NCBI GenBank assembly: GCA_037388885.1
Contig: JARRJS010000003.1
Location: 1 to 64,000 of the forward strand
Direction of reading: 5' to 3'
Length of the DNA: 64,000 nt
Source of the DNA: JARRJS01 sp037388885
GTDB taxonomy: Bacteria; Gemmatimonadota; Gemmatimonadetes; Longimicrobiales; RSA9
The position numbers were made by a program, and so were the translations under genes. Positions 34,052 to 43,047 of the stretch are shown here, in pieces (the stretch's first letter is position 1; each line of letters begins with the position of its first letter). The notes under the pieces are model-generated. The model had not been told where the DNA came from. It did not search any database and was given only the letters and a program-made list of their open reading frames with translations.

Positions 34052-35398
34052 ATGACATCGACTGACAAGGGATTGACCCGAATCCTGGGATTCCACGATC
34101 TCCTGTTGATCGTCATGGGGACGGTGATCGGATCCGGGATCTTCCTGGTGCCGGGTGCCGTGCTGCGCCAGACCGGCGGGCGTGTGGGGACGGCGTTGCT
34201 GGTGTGGCTGTTGGCGGGCGTGCTTTCGCTGCTCGGGGCGCTGACGTATGGCGAGCTGGGTGCGATGCAACCGGAGGTTGGCGGCCTCTACGTCTACATC
34301 CGGGACACGTTCGGTCCGCTGCCGGCGTTCCTATACGGCTGGACGCTGTTCTTTGTCATCAGCAGTGGGTCGGTGGCCACACTGGCCGTAGCGTTTGCTG
34401 CGTACCTGCAGCCATTCGTGGCCCTCGGTCCGGGTGCGCGGAAGCTGGTCGCCATCGCAATGGTCGCTGTGGTGGCGGCTGTGAACGTCAGGGGGACCGG
34501 GCAAAGTGCGCGAGTCCAGGGCTGGTCGACCGGCATCAAGGTGATCGCCCTGCTTGTCATGAGCGCCTTGCTGCTGGCCGTGGGCCGTGGGTTTGGTGGA
34601 GGTGTGCCGCTGTGGCCGACACACGTCACAAGTTCGGTGCTGGCCGGTTTAGGGCCGGCGATGGTGGCGACGTTGTGGGCGTATGAGGGCTGGCAGTACG
34701 TCACGTTCTCCGCAGGCGAGACGCGGGATCCGCAGCGTGTGTTCCCACGCGGGATCATCGCGGGTACGGCCGGGTTGATCGTCGTCTATCTGCTGGCCAA
34801 CCTGGGCTATGTGGCGGCCCTGGGATCGCGGGGTGTCGCGGCGTCCGACAGCGTCGCCGCTGCAGCCGTGCAGGCGTTGTTCGGGTCGCGCGCCGCTCAG
34901 GTGGTCGCGCTAATCATCCTGATCGCCATGTTCAGCGCGGCAAACGGTTTGACGCTGACGGCAACGCGTGTCTACTACGCCATGGCCCGTGATCGGCTCT
35001 TCTTTCGCCGGTTGGCGGAAGTGCATCCCCGTTTCGGCACGCCTGCTTTCGCCATTCTGCTCAGCTCTGCCTGGGCGATGCTGCTGGCATTGACCGGCAC
35101 GTTCGATGAGTTGTTGACCTACGTGGTCTTCACCGGTTGGATATTTTACGCGCTCGCTGCCTTGAGCATCTTCGGCTATCGACGCTCGAAGCCCGATGCG
35201 CCTCGGCCCTTCCGCGTACCCGGGTATCCGTGGACCCCGATACTCTTCGTGCTCTCCGCCCTGGGAATCGTCCTGAACACACTGTTCGTTCAGCCAAAAC
35301 AGGCGCTCGCCGGCATCGCCGTGGTGCTGGTGGGTGTGCCTGCGTTCCTGATGTGGCGCCGCCGCGGCATGTCTTCCCGCCCAGCGGCCGATGGCTGA
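34052..35398 (+). CDS. APC-family amino-acid permease
   Basis: 448 residues from the ATG at 34052, with twelve hydrophobic segments. The first carries the APC substrate motif GTVIGSGIFLVPG (about 24-36). SAGETRDPQRVFPRGI lies after helix 6, and FSAANGLTLTATRVYYAMARDRLFF is typical of the family. It imports amino acids across the inner membrane. It follows the GNAT gene by 43 bases, and its stop codon overlaps the next start (TGATG). The grouping suggests import of the amino acids released outside and their cytosolic acylation. Confidence 0.9.
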   Translation: MTSTDKGLTRILGFHDLLLIVMGTVIGSGIFLVPGAVLRQTGGRVGTALLVWLLAGVLSLLGALTYGELGAMQPEVGGLYVYIRDTFGPLPAFLYGWTLFFVISSGSVATLAVAFAAYLQPFVALGPGARKLVAIAMVAVVAAVNVRGTGQSARVQGWSTGIKVIALLVMSALLLAVGRGFGGGVPLWPTHVTSSVLAGLGPAMVATLWAYEGWQYVTFSAGETRDPQRVFPRGIIAGTAGLIVVYLLANLGYVAALGSRGVAASDSVAAAAVQALFGSRAAQVVALIILIAMFSAANGLTLTATRVYYAMARDRLFFRRLAEVHPRFGTPAFAILLSSAWAMLLALTGTFDELLTYVVFTGWIFYALAALSIFGYRRSKPDAPRPFRVPGYPWTPILFVLSALGIVLNTLFVQPKQALAGIAVVLVGVPAFLMWRRRGMSSRPAADG

Positions 35399-36780
35399 TG
35401 CGGCCCCGATCTGAGGGGTCGAAACGATCCCGCCCGCGCGCCGGCGTGACACGTGCGGGTGGGACCCTGCCCGTCTGGATCTGCGGTGTGGCTGCGGTCT
35501 CCGTATCGCTGGTCTTCGGTTGTTCGTCGAAGGACGTGTCAACCCTGGTGACCCCGCCGGACACGACAACGGTCGCTCCGATCGTCGTCACGGGCGTGGC
35601 GGAACCGGGCATGGCCAGCTACGACACCGTGATCAGCTCTTTGATGCGTGAATACAACATCCCGGGCGGAGCGGTGGGGGTGGTGAAGGACGGGAAGTTG
35701 GTGTTCGCCCATGGGTACGGGTACGCGGACGTGGCGAACCAGGTCTCGGTGAAGCCGGATGCACTCTTTCGGCTGGCGAGCCTGTCGAAAGCAATCACGG
35801 CGGCGACGATCCTGCACCTCGTGGAGGAGGGGGTGTTGGGGTTGGACGACCCAGCATTCTCTTACCTCTCGGATCTGAGCCCACCGACAGGGAAGACGGA
35901 GGATGCCCGGCTGTCGCGCATCACGATCCGGCAATTGTTGCAGCACTCGGGTGGTTGGGACCGCGATGCGACGTTCGACCCCATGTTCGAGTCGACGATG
36001 ATCGCCGACTCGTTGGGCGTGGCGGCGCCGGCGTCGGCGGATGACGTGATCCGGTACATGACGGGTCGACCGCTGGATTTCGACCCGGGGGTGAGGTACG
36101 CGTATTCGAATTTCGGCTACGTGGTGCTGGGGGCGATTATCCAGCGGCTGACGGGAGAGCCGTACGTCGACTACGTAAAAGCGCAGGTCTTGCAGAACAT
36201 GGGTATTCAGCGCATGGCGCAGGGCCACACCCTGCTGAAGGATTCCGTGCCAGGTGAGGTGCGCTATTACGCGGTGGGCGGGCAGGGTCTGGACTATCCG
36301 CTGGTCCAGTCGGTCTTCCCGGGGCAGGGGCTCGTGCCGCAAGCGTATGGCGGTTTCTACATGGAAGCCATGGCCGCGAATGGTGGTTGGGTGTCGAACA
36401 CCATGGATCTGCTGCGCTTCATCACGTCGGTGGACGGATTGCACAACCGGCCGCAGTTCCTGGCGGATTCGACGATTCGGCAGATGATCGCTCAGCCCAC
36501 CGCTAACAACACCTGGCCGCCGGGCTCGGCTTACTGGTATGCCATGGGTTGGTTGGTGCGGCCGTCCAACGGGGATGCCAACTGGTGGCACACTGGGGGC
36601 TTGCCCGGGACGACGACGGAGATGGTGCGTGCCTATAATGGAGTGGAGTGGGTGGCCCTCTTCAACGCCCGGGCGGTGAACGACGCCGGCTTCACGGCGG
36701 CCCTGGACAACAGTCTGTGGACGGCACTGCAGGGTGTTACTTCATGGCCCACCACGGACCTCTTCCCGCAATATCCCTGA
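35398..36780 (+). CDS. S12-type serine hydrolase lipoprotein
   Basis: 460 residues from the ATG at 35398, which overlaps the permease stop by one base; the upstream frame is shadow. A 40-residue basic N-terminus is followed by a lipobox (VFGCSS). The S12 domain has SLSK as nucleophile motif, YSNFGY as the YxN motif, and HTGG near the end. It is the third S12 enzyme of this locus and is translationally coupled to the amino-acid permease, supporting a peptidase or amidase role that feeds the transporter. Confidence 0.87.
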   Translation: MRPRSEGSKRSRPRAGVTRAGGTLPVWICGVAAVSVSLVFGCSSKDVSTLVTPPDTTTVAPIVVTGVAEPGMASYDTVISSLMREYNIPGGAVGVVKDGKLVFAHGYGYADVANQVSVKPDALFRLASLSKAITAATILHLVEEGVLGLDDPAFSYLSDLSPPTGKTEDARLSRITIRQLLQHSGGWDRDATFDPMFESTMIADSLGVAAPASADDVIRYMTGRPLDFDPGVRYAYSNFGYVVLGAIIQRLTGEPYVDYVKAQVLQNMGIQRMAQGHTLLKDSVPGEVRYYAVGGQGLDYPLVQSVFPGQGLVPQAYGGFYMEAMAANGGWVSNTMDLLRFITSVDGLHNRPQFLADSTIRQMIAQPTANNTWPPGSAYWYAMGWLVRPSNGDANWWHTGGLPGTTTEMVRAYNGVEWVALFNARAVNDAGFTAALDNSLWTALQGVTSWPTTDLFPQYP

Positions 36781-36870
36781 CAAGCAGGGTTCGACTAACG
36801 GCGCTGGCGTCAGCTTCCTGTTCTTTCGGACTGAACGACGGCACAGGTGTGTCCAAGCGCCCCCTGGACG

Positions 36871-39288
36871 CTACGCTGTCCCGCTCCGACTTTGCGCGTC
36901 CAGGACCTCCCGCACCGCTCTGAGCAGGTCTTCGATATCCCACGGCTTCGCAATGAACGGTGCTGCCACGCGGGCAAGGGGACCCACTGACACGTCCTGC
37001 GAGTAGCCACTCGAGATCAAGAAGCTCGGTGCGTTCGGACTTTCCTGGATCGCTGCGTGCAACTCGGCGCCGCTCATCCGAGGCATGATGGCATCCGAGA
37101 TGACGAGGTCCACATCGGAGGCGTTGGCTCTGTACAGGTCGAGTCCTTCACGGCCGTTTCTTGCCAACAAGACGGTGTATCCGTGTCTCTCCAACACGCG
37201 CCGTGCGATATCTGCCACGGCGTCGTCGTCCTCCACGAGCAGGATGGTTTCGGTCCCTTCCGTGACGGTGTCTCTTTGCCGGACATTCGTCAGCACAGTC
37301 ATCGCAGCATCCGCGGAAGGGAAGTACAGGCAAATCTCCGTGCCGTGGCCGGGAGTGCTTGTCAGCTTCACCATTCCGCCATGCTGTCTCAGGAGCGATT
37401 GGACCATCGCCATGCCCAGGCCGGTGCCCCGCTCAGCAGACTTTGTGGTGAAGAACGGCTCGAAGACTCTCCCCTGTGTTTCATCGTCCATGCCCACGCC
37501 CGTATCGGCCACGGTCACCAGCACGTAATCACCCGGCGTAACCCAGGGCGACGCCCTGCAATCGCGTTCCGAGAGACGTGCCTTTTCCACGCCGATGCTC
37601 AGCACTCCGCCCTCCGGCATGGCGTCGCGAGCATTGGCGGCCAGATTGAGGAGCACCTGATGCACCGAGGCGTCATCAACCAGAGCGACCTTGGGCGGGT
37701 TGTCAATCGCCAGTTGCACCTCGATGTCTTCGGGGATCAACCTTCGCAGCATCTCCGCGGCATTCCGAACGGACTCGTTGAGGTCCGTGGGCGCGAACTT
37801 GAAATCGGCACGTCGGCTCAGACTCAGGAGCTGCTGGACGATTGCAGCACCGCGGTGGGCGGCCGAGGTGATCTCATCGAACGTTTTCCGAAGCGGCTCC
37901 TGTTCTGACGCGTCCGTCTTGCCCAGCTGCGCATTGGCGAGGATCACGGACAGCACGTTTCTGAAATCGTGCGCGATCCCGGTGGTAAGCTGGCCCACGG
38001 TCTCCATCTTCTGTGACTGGCGCAACTGGTCTTCGAGCTTCTTGTGCCCGGTGAGATCCTGAAATGCCGTGATGACCTGTTCTTCGCCCTCGAACCGGAT
38101 CACGTTGGCAGACAACAGGCCGTGATGCTCGGTCCCATCACGGGAGTGGAGCGTTGTCTCGCGAGCAATGACCGATCCCTGACCCAGTTCTTCCACGACA
38201 GCCGTTCGGTTCGCACCCTTGGGCCACAAGCCGAATCCTCCAACCTTCTTGCCGAGCACCTCGTCTTTCTTCCAGCCGAACGTCCTCTTCCAGGCGTCAT
38301 TGATGTCCAGGAGCACCGCGGAGACGCGATTGTAGATCATCTTGGGCAACGGGCTCGCCTGGAATACGAGCCGGAATCGTGCTTCGCTCGACCGAAGCGC
38401 TTCGACGATGCGTCGCTGCTCATCGAACAGCGTCGCCAGCAGGAGATTGACGGACCCGAGGACGAGAATGAGGCGGTAAAGCTGTAGCAGCGACTCGTGT
38501 TGACTGGACGCGATGAACTGAGACTGGCCGTGCGCCGTTTGCCAGATGGCCACGAAGCTCACCATGGCAACGGCCACGGCGGTCATGCGCAGATCGAAAC
38601 GCACCGCCACGAGGAAAAGCACAGCGAAGGGAAGAAACGGGTATCCGTTCCGGGGGTTGAAGGCGATCCGCGCGACCACGACGGTCGCCACCAGCATCAC
38701 GACACCTTCCACCAGACGCCAAGTGCTCGGACGCCGCCAAGGCCGGGCGAGGAAGGTGAGAAGCAACGGAGTGACCAGGACAATTCCCGCTGCATCTCCC
38801 AGGTACCAGGTGCTCCACGACCAGGCTGCTTGGCCTTTGGGAATCAACCGCGCCGCCGTCAGGGCCGGCACACCGATGCTCGGGCTAATCGCCGCGGCGG
38901 CGACTCCGGCCACGAGCCACAGCTTGAGCAGGTCGGCTACCGAATCGACGCTCGTCCTGAATCCGACAGCCCGTAATGCAACAGCCCCCGCCACGGCCTG
39001 GAGCATGACGCCCACCCCCGCGGCCGTGGCAGCCCACCACGGTGCGCCGGTCCAAAGACTGACCACCGTGCCGGCAACAAGGAATACGACCCAGTATGAC
39101 GTGCCGAAGACCAGCAAACCGGCGAGAGCCACCGCGCTGGCCGGCCAGACGGGCGACACGTTCCCGTGAATGGCGGCAAAATGCAAACCACAGACAGCGA
39201 CAGCACAGTATGCCAGAAACAAGACCACGGCGATGAAACCACGACGTCGCCAAGACCCGGCGACGGACCATTTTTCGATAGCGCCCAT
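36871..39288 (-). CDS. MASE1 hybrid sensor histidine kinase with C-terminal receiver
   Basis: 805 residues from the ATG at 39288 (MGAIEKW). The N-terminal MASE1 membrane domain has about eight helices (about 15-290). A PAS domain follows (about 305-420), then the HisKA helix with phosphoacceptor His440 (IAHDFRN). The ATPase domain has the N, G1 and G2 boxes (NLAANARDAM, VADTGVGMDD, GTGLGMAM), and the receiver has phospho-acceptor Asp732 (VISDAIMP) and the conserved Lys (IAKPW). It is probably a self-contained hybrid relaying to another protein; no response-regulator gene is adjacent. Confidence 0.9.
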   Translation of the reverse strand: MGAIEKWSVAGSWRRRGFIAVVLFLAYCAVAVCGLHFAAIHGNVSPVWPASAVALAGLLVFGTSYWVVFLVAGTVVSLWTGAPWWAATAAGVGVMLQAVAGAVALRAVGFRTSVDSVADLLKLWLVAGVAAAAISPSIGVPALTAARLIPKGQAAWSWSTWYLGDAAGIVLVTPLLLTFLARPWRRPSTWRLVEGVVMLVATVVVARIAFNPRNGYPFLPFAVLFLVAVRFDLRMTAVAVAMVSFVAIWQTAHGQSQFIASSQHESLLQLYRLILVLGSVNLLLATLFDEQRRIVEALRSSEARFRLVFQASPLPKMIYNRVSAVLLDINDAWKRTFGWKKDEVLGKKVGGFGLWPKGANRTAVVEELGQGSVIARETTLHSRDGTEHHGLLSANVIRFEGEEQVITAFQDLTGHKKLEDQLRQSQKMETVGQLTTGIAHDFRNVLSVILANAQLGKTDASEQEPLRKTFDEITSAAHRGAAIVQQLLSLSRRADFKFAPTDLNESVRNAAEMLRRLIPEDIEVQLAIDNPPKVALVDDASVHQVLLNLAANARDAMPEGGVLSIGVEKARLSERDCRASPWVTPGDYVLVTVADTGVGMDDETQGRVFEPFFTTKSAERGTGLGMAMVQSLLRQHGGMVKLTSTPGHGTEICLYFPSADAAMTVLTNVRQRDTVTEGTETILLVEDDDAVADIARRVLERHGYTVLLARNGREGLDLYRANASDVDLVISDAIMPRMSGAELHAAIQESPNAPSFLISSGYSQDVSVGPLARVAAPFIAKPWDIEDLLRAVREVLDAQSRSGTA

Positions 39289-39536
39289 GGAGATTTCGTG
39301 GTTGGGTCGGATGGAACCGTGTACAGGGGCGGCCCCGCGTCCCGCATTGGCAAAACAACAGTAAAGACTGAAGGCCGTACCGCGCAATCAATTTCAACAA
39401 TGGTTGGCAACAATGCCGTATCGACGGCCGCCCGTTCCTTGTTCCGGTCGGGCCTGCGGCACATCGTACGGAACGTCGCATGCGTGGCTGCACCCGTCGA
39501 CACGGCTGCGCATGATACCTCTGCGGGAGGCACACT

Positions 39537-40007
39537 ATGGATGATCCATTGCGCCAGTTCCTGGCAAACACGCTCGACTGGCAACAAGCGCACGCGCGCT
39601 TCGACTCGGCGATTGCCGACCTGCCGCCCGGGCTGCGTGGCGAGCGGCCTGAAGGCTCGCCGCACTCGGTCTGGGAGCTGGTGGAGCACATCCGGCTGAC
39701 ACAACGCGATATCCTGGACTTCTGCCGCGACGAGCACTACCAGGAGCGGAGCTGGCCGGACGATTACTGGCCGTCGTCCCCGGCGCCGTCGTCGTCCTCC
39801 GCTTGGGATGACAGCGTGGCGGCGTACCACGAGGACATCGATGCGTTCAAGGCCCTGGTGCTGGACGTCGACTTCGACCTGTTCGCGACGGTGCCATGGG
39901 GCTCGGGCCAGACGAACATCCGCGAGGTCGTGCTGGTGGTGGACCACACGGCCTACCACGTGGGCCAGATCGTGCTGGTGCGGCGGCTGCTCGGGGCGTG
40001 GGGCTGA
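39537..40007 (+). CDS. DinB-like four-helix protein
   Basis: 156 residues. A DinB/YfiT-like helical bundle with the metal-ligand histidines in SVWELVEHIRLTQ and VVDHTAYHVGQIV (HxxxH). Such proteins are putative metal-dependent thiol transferases or stress proteins; function unassigned. The start ATG at 39537 has GGGAGG about nine bases upstream. Confidence 0.85.
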   Translation: MDDPLRQFLANTLDWQQAHARFDSAIADLPPGLRGERPEGSPHSVWELVEHIRLTQRDILDFCRDEHYQERSWPDDYWPSSPAPSSSSAWDDSVAAYHEDIDAFKALVLDVDFDLFATVPWGSGQTNIREVVLVVDHTAYHVGQIVLVRRLLGAWG

Positions 40008-40299
40008 CGGCAACTCCGGCGGGCACTTGTCGGGAGGGCGGTGAGGCGGCTGCTCGAGTCGGGCCCGGGAACACGCTTCTCTCGGTTTCCGCTCGCTCCA
40101 TCCCCTGGAGCGGGCCCGACCCGACGCTTCACGCTGGCCGAGCCCTGAATCCGCGGCCGGCCAGCGGCCGCCGGGGACAGGATAGGAAGATCCCGCCGGG
40201 AACCGATTATTGCATCGTCCGCGCTCGAATGGTCTGGTGGATTCACGGTGACGGCGCATGCGCCGTTGCTCATGCGGGGGAAACTCGAAAGGGAACGGC

Positions 40300-41115
40300 A
40301 TGCCGAACGGCTTCTGGCTGGGTCCGCTGCACATCCGTTTCTACAGCCTTCTGATCCTGACCGGCGCGTTGCTAGGTGGGTGGGTGGCGAGTCGCGAAGC
40401 GGCGCGGCGTGGCCACGATCCGGAAATTCTGTGGGATCTGCTCCTGTGGCTCATGGTGGGCGGGGTAGTGGGGGCCCGGCTCTGGCACATCTTCTCGCCG
40501 ATGCCCTCCTCGGTGGCGGGTGGCATCACGACGATGTACTACCTGACGCACCCGCTGGAGGCGATCGCCATCTGGCATGGCGGGTTGGGAATTCCCGGGG
40601 GCGTGATCGGAGGGCTGGTCGCCCTGTATCTCTACGTGCACCGCAAGAAGTTGAAATTCGCCGAATGGGCCGATATCTGCGCGCCGGGCCTGGCGCTCGG
40701 CCAGGCCATCGGGCGCTGGGGCAATTTCTTCAACCAGGAGCTGTACGGGCCGCCCACCAACCTGCCGTGGAAAATCTACATCGATCCCCGCCATCGCCTG
40801 CCCATGTTCGCAAACGACGCGTACTACCAACCGCTCTTTCTCTATGAGTCGATCTGGGACCTCGCCAACATGGCGTTTCTGCTGTGGCTGGTCCGGCGGC
40901 ACGGGGAAGGGCTGCGGACGGGTGACGTGTTCCTGGTCTACATGATGGTGTACGGCGTTGGTCGGTTCCTGCTCGAGTTCATCCGTGTGGACGCATCGCG
41001 CGTCGCGGGCATCAATTTCAACCAGACGGTGATGGCCGTGGTGGTGGCGGGCGCGACGATCGCGCTGGCCTGGCGCCGCCGCAGACGAGACTCCGGGGCA
41101 CCGTCACGAGGTTGA
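40300..41115 (+). CDS. lgt: Prolipoprotein diacylglyceryl transferase
   Basis: 271 residues from the ATG at 40300 (AAAGGGA just upstream). Seven membrane segments with the Lgt signature GRWGNFFNQELYG. The HGGLGIPGGVIGG motif contains the essential histidine, and the C-terminal YGVGRFLLEFIRVD contains an essential arginine. It moves diacylglycerol from phosphatidylglycerol to the lipobox cysteine of prolipoproteins, serving the many lipoproteins in this window. Confidence 0.95.
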   Translation: MPNGFWLGPLHIRFYSLLILTGALLGGWVASREAARRGHDPEILWDLLLWLMVGGVVGARLWHIFSPMPSSVAGGITTMYYLTHPLEAIAIWHGGLGIPGGVIGGLVALYLYVHRKKLKFAEWADICAPGLALGQAIGRWGNFFNQELYGPPTNLPWKIYIDPRHRLPMFANDAYYQPLFLYESIWDLANMAFLLWLVRRHGEGLRTGDVFLVYMMVYGVGRFLLEFIRVDASRVAGINFNQTVMAVVVAGATIALAWRRRRRDSGAPSRG

Positions 41116-41150
41116 CGGCCGACAACGCTGCGGTCCCGTCGCCGTCATTG

Positions 41151-41168
41151 CGTGAAGGACGCTTCATG
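41151..41168. repeat. 18-base repeat with dyad symmetry, copy 1
   Basis: CGTGAAGGACGCTTCATG, downstream of lgt. TGAAG and CTTCA flank GACG. An identical 18 bases lie at 51831-51848. Confidence 0.6.
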
Positions 41169-41202
41169 TGCGTTTCACCACAATCTCATGCAAAGCATGG
41201 AA

Positions 41203-41236
41203 AAGCGCCCGGGTCTCGAAAGAGAACCGGGCGCTT
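41203..41236 (-). terminator. Terminator of the bactofilin gene
   Basis: A 15-base stem with one mismatch (AAGCGCCCGG...CCGGGCGCTT) and loop GAAA, 33 bases past the bactofilin stop. On the minus strand it is followed by a T-run (TTTT at the stem base), so it is oriented for leftward transcription. It may also stop rightward lgt transcripts. Confidence 0.7.
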
Positions 41237-41269
41237 CCGCGTTGACGGCGCTGGCGTGGTTCCAGGCGC

Positions 41270-41692
41270 TCAGACTTTTCCGGACGAGGGAAGGGCAATG
41301 CCGAGCCGGCCGTGGAGCGCCGCGCCCTCAGCGACCGCCATTCGCGGCGAGACGATGTCCCCGTCGACCGATCCCGTCTCGCCGACCTCTACGATCCGTT
41401 CTGCGGTTATCGTGCCCAGCACCGCGCCGTGAACCGCCACCGACCGGGCGACGATGTTGCCCCGTATGCGGGCACGGGGCGCAACGACGACCATGTGCTC
41501 CTTCGCAATGACATCACCCTCGATCTGGCCTGCGATGGTCATGTCCTCGAGGCTGGTCAGATTGCCCTTGATGACGATGGACGCGCCAATCCACGCCGCG
41601 ACGCGTCGCTCCTCCTGCCCATGACCTCTGACCATCTGTCCTCGACGCGGCTGTTTGCTATCGTCCGAGTCGCGTGCGTTCTTGGCGAACAT
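41270..41692 (-). CDS. Bactofilin (polymer-forming cytoskeletal protein)
   Basis: 140 residues. A charged, flexible N-terminus of about 35 residues is followed by the bactofilin beta-helix (about 38-130) with regular hydrophobic repeats: GASIVIKGNLTSLEDMTIAG, GDVIAKEHMVVVAPRARIRG, NIVARSVAVHGAV. Bactofilins assemble into filaments at the membrane and affect cell shape or localise enzymes. No partner peptidase gene is adjacent. Confidence 0.9.
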   Translation of the reverse strand: MFAKNARDSDDSKQPRRGQMVRGHGQEERRVAAWIGASIVIKGNLTSLEDMTIAGQIEGDVIAKEHMVVVAPRARIRGNIVARSVAVHGAVLGTITAERIVEVGETGSVDGDIVSPRMAVAEGAALHGRLGIALPSSGKV

Positions 41693-41987
41693 GTACGGCT
41701 CCGAACTCGTTCAGGCGAAGGCCAGGGACCTCGTCGGCGAGATCCCGTTGGATCCGATAACATGCCCTACCCGAGCGGGTATGTCGAGAGAGCCGCGCTC
41801 CGGTCCCGTCATCAGCGAGTTGGTGCGGGCGGCTCCAGGATTTGTTCTTGGGGTCCTTCGTGGGATCTGTTCCGTGAGATGAGTGGGGAATCCCGATAGA
41901 TGCACGGGACGACAATCACAACCGGCAGGCGCGGGCCGCCGCAGACTTCGTCCGGGGACGTTCGGCGCCGGATCTGCCGGCCGTGTT

Positions 41988-42371
41988 TCAGGCGGCTTCC
42001 GGGTGTGGAAACGTGCGAATGAAGACGTAGCCGACGTCGAGCTCCGGCACGAAGCTGAGAACGACGTGCACGTGCCGCACGTCGCCGGCGATGCGGACAT
42101 CGATCGTCTCGGCGAACCGGGTCTCGTATGCACCCTGCGCGATCGTGCGGTAGCGTTTGCCGAGGCAATGGGCCTCGAACGCGGGCGCCACCTCCCGGAA
42201 CAGGTCGTGGCCTTCCACGGCGTCCTTCAGGCCCTGGGAGCCGTGATCGTGGCCGTAGAACCGAAGCACCCGTCCTTCGCGGTCCAACTCGGCGAAACCG
42301 GACAGCGCCCACTTCATGTCGGACGACGCGACCCCGAACCCATCCAACTCTGCTTCACAAGGTTCGGCCAT
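41988..42371 (-). CDS. Photoactive-yellow-protein-like PAS domain protein
   Basis: 127 residues from the ATG at 42371, fixed by AAAGGAGG eight bases upstream; the open frame extends 38 codons further. Its length matches PYP (125 residues). The core reads GFAELDREGRVLRFYGHD, GHDLFREVAPAFEAHC and GYVFIRTF, which lines up with PYP strand by strand. At the position of the PYP chromophore cysteine (VAPC) this protein has alanine (VAPA); a cysteine lies five residues later. It may therefore be a PYP-fold sensor with a different ligand or an intracellular PAS adaptor. A LuxR-type regulator gene lies upstream on the same strand. Confidence 0.7.
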   Translation of the reverse strand: MAEPCEAELDGFGVASSDMKWALSGFAELDREGRVLRFYGHDHGSQGLKDAVEGHDLFREVAPAFEAHCLGKRYRTIAQGAYETRFAETIDVRIAGDVRHVHVVLSFVPELDVGYVFIRTFPHPEAA

Positions 42372-42509
42372 GATGCCAGCCTCCTTTGCGCGCTGGTGAT
42401 GCCTGCGCAAGCCGTTTACGAGCGTCTGTATTGACTGAACCATTTCCACATCCCAGGTTTCCCTTAGCCCCATGTAAGAATCCACGGCGGCGACAGAGGC
42501 GCAGACGTC

Positions 42510-42947
42510 TCACGCGACACTCCGTTGCGCGTATCGACGTGCAGGGGCGTAGTCGGAATCCGTGAGCGCAGCCCGGACGTCGTTCCGCGAGTGGATCTCG
42601 AGCTTGGAGAGCACGCGCTCGCTATGGCGGCGGACCGTATGTACGCTGATCCCGAGGCGCCGTGCGATCTCGAAGTTGGAGAGCCGGTCGGCCATGAGCC
42701 GTGCGACATCGCTTTCGCGCGGGGTGAGTTCGAAACGATGTCGCAGGTCGTGGTTATCCGGCAGTGCCCGTCGCTCGACGACGACGACCATGATGGGATC
42801 GCGCCGGTCCGGGCCGTGAAGCATGAGCGCGCCGGTGTAGCGAGCCGAGCCTCCGATCGCGGCGTCGATGCGCGCCCAGAGATCGTCATCGATCTGGCGG
42901 GCAGAGCTCGGCTCGGCCGCAGAAGCATTGACGGAGTGCAAGTACAT
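42510..42947 (-). CDS. LuxR-type HTH transcriptional regulator
   Basis: 145 residues. The C-terminal HTH is complete (about 70-130: LTPRESDVARLMADRLSNFEIARRLGISVHTVRRHSERVLSKL). The N-terminal 70 residues (DDDLWARIDAAIGG, MVVVVERRAL) are too short for a receiver and lack a phosphorylatable aspartate pattern, so it is probably a single-domain or truncated sensory regulator. It lies 138 bases upstream of the PYP-like gene on the same strand and is divergent from the BTAD regulator. Confidence 0.85.
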   Translation of the reverse strand: MYLHSVNASAAEPSSARQIDDDLWARIDAAIGGSARYTGALMLHGPDRRDPIMVVVVERRALPDNHDLRHRFELTPRESDVARLMADRLSNFEIARRLGISVHTVRRHSERVLSKLEIHSRNDVRAALTDSDYAPARRYAQRSVA

Positions 42948-43047
42948 GATGGTGTCGGGTCGTTATAGGCGTCCGTTGTAGCCGCCTTGCGCGGACACTA
43001 TCGCGATCCTGCGGTGACGGGTCAGTCACTTACAGATAACGGGCGTC

